10,633 nt of DNA from assembly GCA_003024985.2 (NCBI GenBank), contig PXIH01S0064990.1; one strand, 5' to 3'. Both the position numbers and the translations under genes were made by a program. Under the pieces are notes generated by a model. It was not told the DNA's origin and did no database searches. It saw only the letters and a list, made by a program, of their open reading frames with translations. This DNA comes from Euperipatoides rowelli (Eukaryota > Onychophora > Udeonychophora > Euonychophora > Peripatopsidae). Shown in pieces: positions 7,180-10,633 of the stretch; position 1 is the first letter of the stretch; each line of letters starts with the position of its first letter.

Positions 7180-7587
7180 ATACACATAAAAAGACGTAAT
7201 TATTAAAATTAAAGAACATAAAAAAAGCTGCCATTTTAACAAAAGTTAATCAAATTATATCAAATGAACCAAGATACAAGGGGACAAAAAGTCAATATAA
7301 TTGTCAGTTTTTTTGTGTTTTGCACAAAAATCATCACTTAGCCTGAGTTAGCCTATACATAAAAATAGTAATAACAAAAAAAAATATAGAACATAAGAAA
7401 ATATGTAATTTAAAAATAAAAAATAAAAATTAAAGATACAAGTAAATATTTATTATGACATTAAATTGTCCACCATTTGAAAATGACACCATTTGGAAAG
7501 TGGCAGCAAAGCATTTCAATATCCCTTCACAAAATAGCATAGGCCTACTGGATACATTATGGCACTGTACTAATACGCACTATAAAT
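7180..7587 (-). repeat. Long inverted repeat, right arm
   Basis: Its reverse complement aligns with 6118-6545. Compared with the left arm it lacks the segment of about 45 bases between TTTGTGAAG and GATATTG, and carries an extra TAGGCTAACTCAGGCTAAG-like insertion near 7335-7360. Substitutions are scattered throughout, so the pair is old. In RNA the two arms would form a hairpin of roughly 400 imperfect base pairs. Confidence 0.9.
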
Positions 7588-7721
7588 TATATTAAAACTT
7601 TAAGTAAATATAAATTTATTTTACTTTGTGGAGCATAAGGGGAAACCCTATTTTGCAGAGAAAATTTTTGAAAAATCTTTAAAAATGATGTTCAAGTTTG
7701 TTTCAATATTGTTTGTCTGGC

Positions 7722-7826
7722 AGGTTGACCGTGATAAAATATCAACCGGCTATGATGAACGAGTCTCTCCAGTTGGACTCCAGATAGGAAAAATAAAACA
7801 CACACACATTAAGAAAATATTTTCAA
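7722..7826 (+). CDS. Possible orphan exon, low confidence
   Basis: A short GC-richer island stands out from the AT-rich surroundings. A polypyrimidine-like stretch TTGTTTGTCTGGCAG, resembling a 3' splice site, is followed by a frame reading VDRDKISTGYDERVSPVGLQ and then a lysine/histidine-rich tail to a stop near 7829. The charged, balanced residues look more like protein than the low-complexity frames elsewhere. Against this, there is no good GT donor after the island, no second exon in view, and the stretch is short. I do not recognise the protein. It could be a terminal exon, a decayed pseudogene exon, or chance. Confidence 0.2.
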
Positions 7827-7873
7827 ACTAATTACTGCATATATTGTAATTTATTATCATTACTAGTTTAAAG

Positions 7874-8081
7874 GCCCATCAATGATGGACATTAATATCT
7901 TCCTTCTTAGGTTGCTATATTTAAAAGCCAGTCAAAAATTTAAAAATCCATCAAAAATGATGGATACAGCAACATCTATGGACAGAAAATAGAGCAAAAC
8001 CATCTTTATGTGTCATCGGCTAGCCGCTAGCCGAAGATGGACGAGCAGCTTGACAGACATCAAACAAACTTGCTCTTTATT
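7874..8081. repeat. Cluster of short palindromes, possible foldback element
   Basis: Four structures occur close together: CCATCA/TGATGG around one base (7876-7888); ATCCATCA/TGATGGAT around AAAA (7946-7965); TCGGCTAG/CTAGCCGA around CCG (8016-8034), extended by CCATCT/AGATGG (8000-8005 with 8035-8040); and an outer pair AATAGAGCAA (7988-7997) with TTGCTCTTTATT (8070-8081). The last two nest, as in a small terminal-inverted-repeat element of about 94 bases with a GC-rich core. No coding frame and no secure target duplication were found. Confidence 0.5.
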
Positions 8082-8717
8082 ATATTTAGATTATTATTAA
8101 GAAAATAAATTTTTATTTGTAAATAATAATACATACAGTATAAAATAAAATGAAATTAAAATAAATTATGAAATCTAGAATGTTTTATCATATACATTGC
8201 AGGATTTTGAATCTTTTGCCTTTTTGAGAAAAAAATATATTACATTAAGCAAAACAAAAAATAAAATCAATTTCAAAATTGTATAAATTCATTTTGTTAG
8301 GTTAGTGATATCAATTTTTGCCCACATTTCTAGTGGACAATATATCATCCAAACATTGTTAAATGCATCAAATTCTTTTTTTTTTAAAAAGTCCCATATA
8401 AACTATACTTTCAAATTCAATTATTATGAAAATTTATTATAGTGCCAGGGTACAATAACAAATAATTTTAGACTTGGGAAGGCATAATTTAAATAGGATT
8501 TGGTGTGGATGAATTCCCAATAATGATAAAAAGCATAACTCTTGGGTGAAAGCAATTCAAAATTTCTGATAATTATTTTTGTTGGGATGGATTCAAATCT
8601 GTGTACAAAATAATATGGCTGGATACAAGGTCTATGAAATTATAGGGAAAGAAATTTTTTTTAAAAAAGCTTATTAGTTTAAGAAAAAAAATCACAAATA
8701 AGTCTATAAAAAAATCA
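8082..8717. other. AT-rich non-coding sequence
   Basis: I see only A/T-rich words and short homopolymer runs here, with no open frame, hairpin or repeat worth naming. Confidence 0.55.
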
Positions 8718-8718
8718 N
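8718..8718. other. Assembly gap (single N)
   Basis: The N falls at the base before the second copy of the 159-bp repeat, marking the start of a contig whose beginning repeats the end of the contig that stops at 5726. Confidence 0.85.
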
Positions 8719-8877
8719 GGTAGTTGTCAATCAACAAGACAATACTGTATTAAATATGATATTAATTCAGTGGCGTAGTATAACTTTTTGGTACCCAGGG
8801 CGTAACTTACTCTTTACACCCCTCTGCACCTTGTTTATATTATTACTGTAAATATTTTGATAAGCTTTTTTTTTTTT
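8719..8877 (+). repeat. 159-bp exact direct repeat, second copy (contig start)
   Basis: This is identical to 5568-5726 at a constant offset of 3151. Here the T run is complete (13 Ts) and continues into GGTTGTATGAAC, so this copy reads through where the first stops at an N. Confidence 0.95.
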
Positions 8878-9182
8878 TGGTTGTATGAACATTTTAATGA
8901 CAAAAAGGAAATGACAAATTATTTAGTTGTGAATATTTTGATAAGCTTTTTATTTTTATTATTTAGTTATATGTTTGTATGGATGCTGCCCCCTCTCCCC
9001 TTAAGTAACTATTGTAGGTAATCTTGCCCCCTCTCCCTCTCTCATTGCCCCGATTGCACAGATACAGTACTTTTTATTTATTCTTCCCCATTTAACATTA
9101 CAAATTTGCCACCCATCTCTCCCCAAACAAATCCCCCCCCCCTTGGTGGTACCTGGGTTGGACTCCCTCCACCCTGCTCCAA
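8768..9182 (+). mobile_element. CAGTGGCGTAG-type non-autonomous repeat
   Basis: It starts with CAGTGGCGTAG, followed by GGTACCCAGGGCG and CACCCCTCTGCACC, a head I associate with interspersed repeats found widely in animal genomes. The AT-rich middle has two ATATTTTGATAAGCTTTTT modules (8851-8870 and 8935-8952). Next come two C-rich GCCCCCTCTCCC blocks about 37 bases apart (8987 and 9027), a run of ten Cs (9133-9142), and GGTGGTACCTGGGTTGGACTC leading to CCACCCTGCTCC. A minus-strand frame of about 60 codons in the C-rich part is a composition effect. The right boundary is approximate and terminal repeats were not identified, so the superfamily is left open. Confidence 0.5.
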
Positions 9183-10140
9183 ACAAACTGTAAATTTATA
9201 TGTGAGCTATTTTGTGTAAATGAATTAAATATAAAAAATTCCAAATTTAAGTTTAATGTAGTATCAGAAAAAATATTTTAAAAATACATGTGCCACAACC
9301 AGTGTTTTTCTACACTACTTCCATATATTAATTCCATATTGTATTTAATCTGTTTCAACATATTTTTATAAAAGTAATATTATGAAATGAAGGAGCTTGT
9401 CGAGTTTTAAAAACCTTCACTTTTTGTTGATAGTTTTTTAATGATTGTGTGACCGACTATCATGGATCTGTACCATGTCATATTCTAACTTATACAATCT
9501 AATGTATAGTAGAAAAGTCTGAATATTGCGCTTTTCCTTCTCAAACACTCATCCTATTGCAAAGATATTGATTTAGTTGCAAGCCCATCTAAAGCAGATA
9601 CATTGATTTTATTTTCATATTTGTTTTCTTTTTTCTCTCTCTCCGTTTTATAAGTGATTGTTGGTTAAGGAAAAGAAAGAGTCTCTGTATGGTAAATACT
9701 GTATAATGGACTTTGATTTTGCGAAAATAAGTAAACATTTATTTAAAGTATTATCTGCAATAAAATTATTTTTAGATCTACTGCATATAATAATTTTATT
9801 ATTAGGGTATCAATTGCAATCTAACTACTGTACAAACAAAGATTTATGCATTTTTTGAACGTTAAAAAAAAAAAATTGGCTACTGATTAGCTCATTTCTG
9901 GTCGTATTGTTTTTTTAGTCATTTATACCGAACTAGAATCTCTAGACTGAAGGATTTATTTACTGTCAAACTAAATATTAGGTTTAAATAATATTTGTAC
10001 AATAATAGGCTACAATAATAGTCAACTTGATAAGTAATTGATAATTTTATCAATCGAGATAAAATCTTCACGAAATATCATTTAAAAGTTCATTTTACCT
10101 GATACTACTGATATGTGTCAGTCAACAAATTGTATTAAAT
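9183..10140. other. AT-rich non-coding sequence
   Basis: No gene or repeat is supported. A plus-strand frame of about 66 codons around 9660-9857 lacks an ATG at its start, is rich in I, L, F and K as expected from A/T bias, and has no family resemblance that I can see. A pyrimidine tract near 9625-9650 is not linked to any credible exon. Confidence 0.5.
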
Positions 10141-10147
10141 CATGAGA

Positions 10148-10158
10148 GGGGGGGGGGG
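10148..10158. repeat. G homopolymer (11 Gs)
   Basis: A run of eleven Gs in otherwise AT-rich DNA. Such runs are prone to length error in sequencing, and similar G or C runs recur at 9133-9142 and 10606-10615. Confidence 0.85.
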
Positions 10159-10429
10159 TATTTACTGTAATATCTAGGCTATTATCATATTCGCATCAAT
10201 GAAATTAGTTTCATATAATTTACACATTCAGAATCGTCATGACTGAATTAATAGGCTTCTTATAACACACTGTGCGTTTGCATCAGGATAGAAATTTTAA
10301 AGAGAGGTGACTAAAATAAGGAAGTAAAGATAACGGAGATGCAGACGTGATTGTCAAATAAAATTATTCTACATTACTGAAATATAAAATCAAACGCAAC
10401 CAGCCAAGGGAACCCACAGAAAAAAATTC

Positions 10430-10560
10430 AGGGGGGAAGAGGTGTATATTTGTTTGTGATTATTTTGATAAGCTTTTTTTTTTGTGTGGATGATTTGATA
10501 ATTTATAAAAAAAATGGCCTCCCTATTTTACTTTTCCCTTTTTCCCACTCCGGGTGTTCT
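10430..10560 (+). mobile_element. Fragment related to the CAGTGGCGTAG-type repeat
   Basis: The module ATTATTTTGATAAGCTTTTT (about 10459-10479), followed by GTGTGGATGA, closely parallels 8932-8985, where GTGAATATTTTGATAAGC is followed later by TGTATGGATG. It is preceded by a purine-rich block (TTCAGGGGGGAAGAGG) and followed by pyrimidine-rich sequence around 10519-10550. No head or terminal repeat is present, so this is a partial or diverged copy. Confidence 0.4.
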
Positions 10561-10605
10561 TGACTATGTGTGTGTATATACAGTAGCCTAGTATGTGTAG
10601 GGGAA

Positions 10606-10615
10606 GGGGGGGGGG
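10606..10615. repeat. G homopolymer (10 Gs)
   Basis: Ten Gs near the window end, after a GTGTGTGT stretch and a GTATATAC palindrome. Confidence 0.85.
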
Positions 10616-10633
10616 TGCTGTGCACTTAAGTAA

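Noticed and set aside
9001-9186. Minus-strand frame in the C-rich block
   Set aside because: It arises from G/C-rich repeat sequence inside the CAGTGGCGTAG-type element and has no family resemblance.
9658-9858. Plus-strand frame of 66 codons
   Set aside because: It has a non-ATG start, composition driven by A/T bias, and no motif or splice support.
1-10633. CRISPR array, bacterial operon, or defence or biosynthetic system
   Set aside because: There are no ribosome-binding sites, no compact open frames and no spacer-repeat pattern; all features fit eukaryotic repeat-rich DNA.

Overview
The window is AT-rich, non-coding, transposon-laden nuclear DNA from an animal. Supporting this are the 3' part of a LINE-type reverse transcriptase, hAT-type transposon ends, a tRNA-like SINE trace, several foldback elements, a minisatellite, microsatellites and long A/T runs. 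The motif AGGCCTA recurs (for example near 436, 581, 1624, 2166 and 7540). I associate this loosely with marine invertebrate genomes, but the species cannot be fixed from it. No intact host gene, rRNA, tRNA, CRISPR array or bacterial operon is visible. Four single Ns (711, 1590, 5727, 8718) mark joins between assembly contigs.

Layout: 1-710 is AT-rich sequence with an (ATT)n tract, a 150-bp foldback element and the left end of a hAT-type element that stops at the first N. 712-1589 opens with a minisatellite of 80/81-bp units, followed by unassigned sequence. 1591-5726 holds a decayed LINE on the minus strand (2179-3075), a short frameshifted coding remnant (3195-3411), a diverged pair of repeats around 4.7 and 5.3 kb, a possible SINE and the start of a CAGTGGCGTAG-type repeat. 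5728-8717 opens with the right end of a hAT-type element, then carries a large imperfect inverted repeat (6118-7587) with another repeat in its loop, a possible orphan exon and small palindromes. 8719-10633 begins with 159 bases identical to the end of the 1591-5726 contig, continues the CAGTGGCGTAG-type element and ends in simple-sequence DNA.

The most informative result concerns contig order. The hAT-type element cut off at N711 and the one starting after N5727 look like two halves of one insertion, because both are flanked by the same 8-base target duplication, GCTATAGG. Independently, the contig ending at 5726 dovetails by 159 exact bases with the contig starting at 8719. Moving the single contig 5728-8717 to follow 710 explains both facts. 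The printed order is therefore probably wrong, and distances across the Ns should not be trusted.

I found no convincing new biological system. The remaining points worth a second look are the long inverted repeat, a GC-richer possible exon at 7722-7790, the unidentified coding remnant, and the repeat families.
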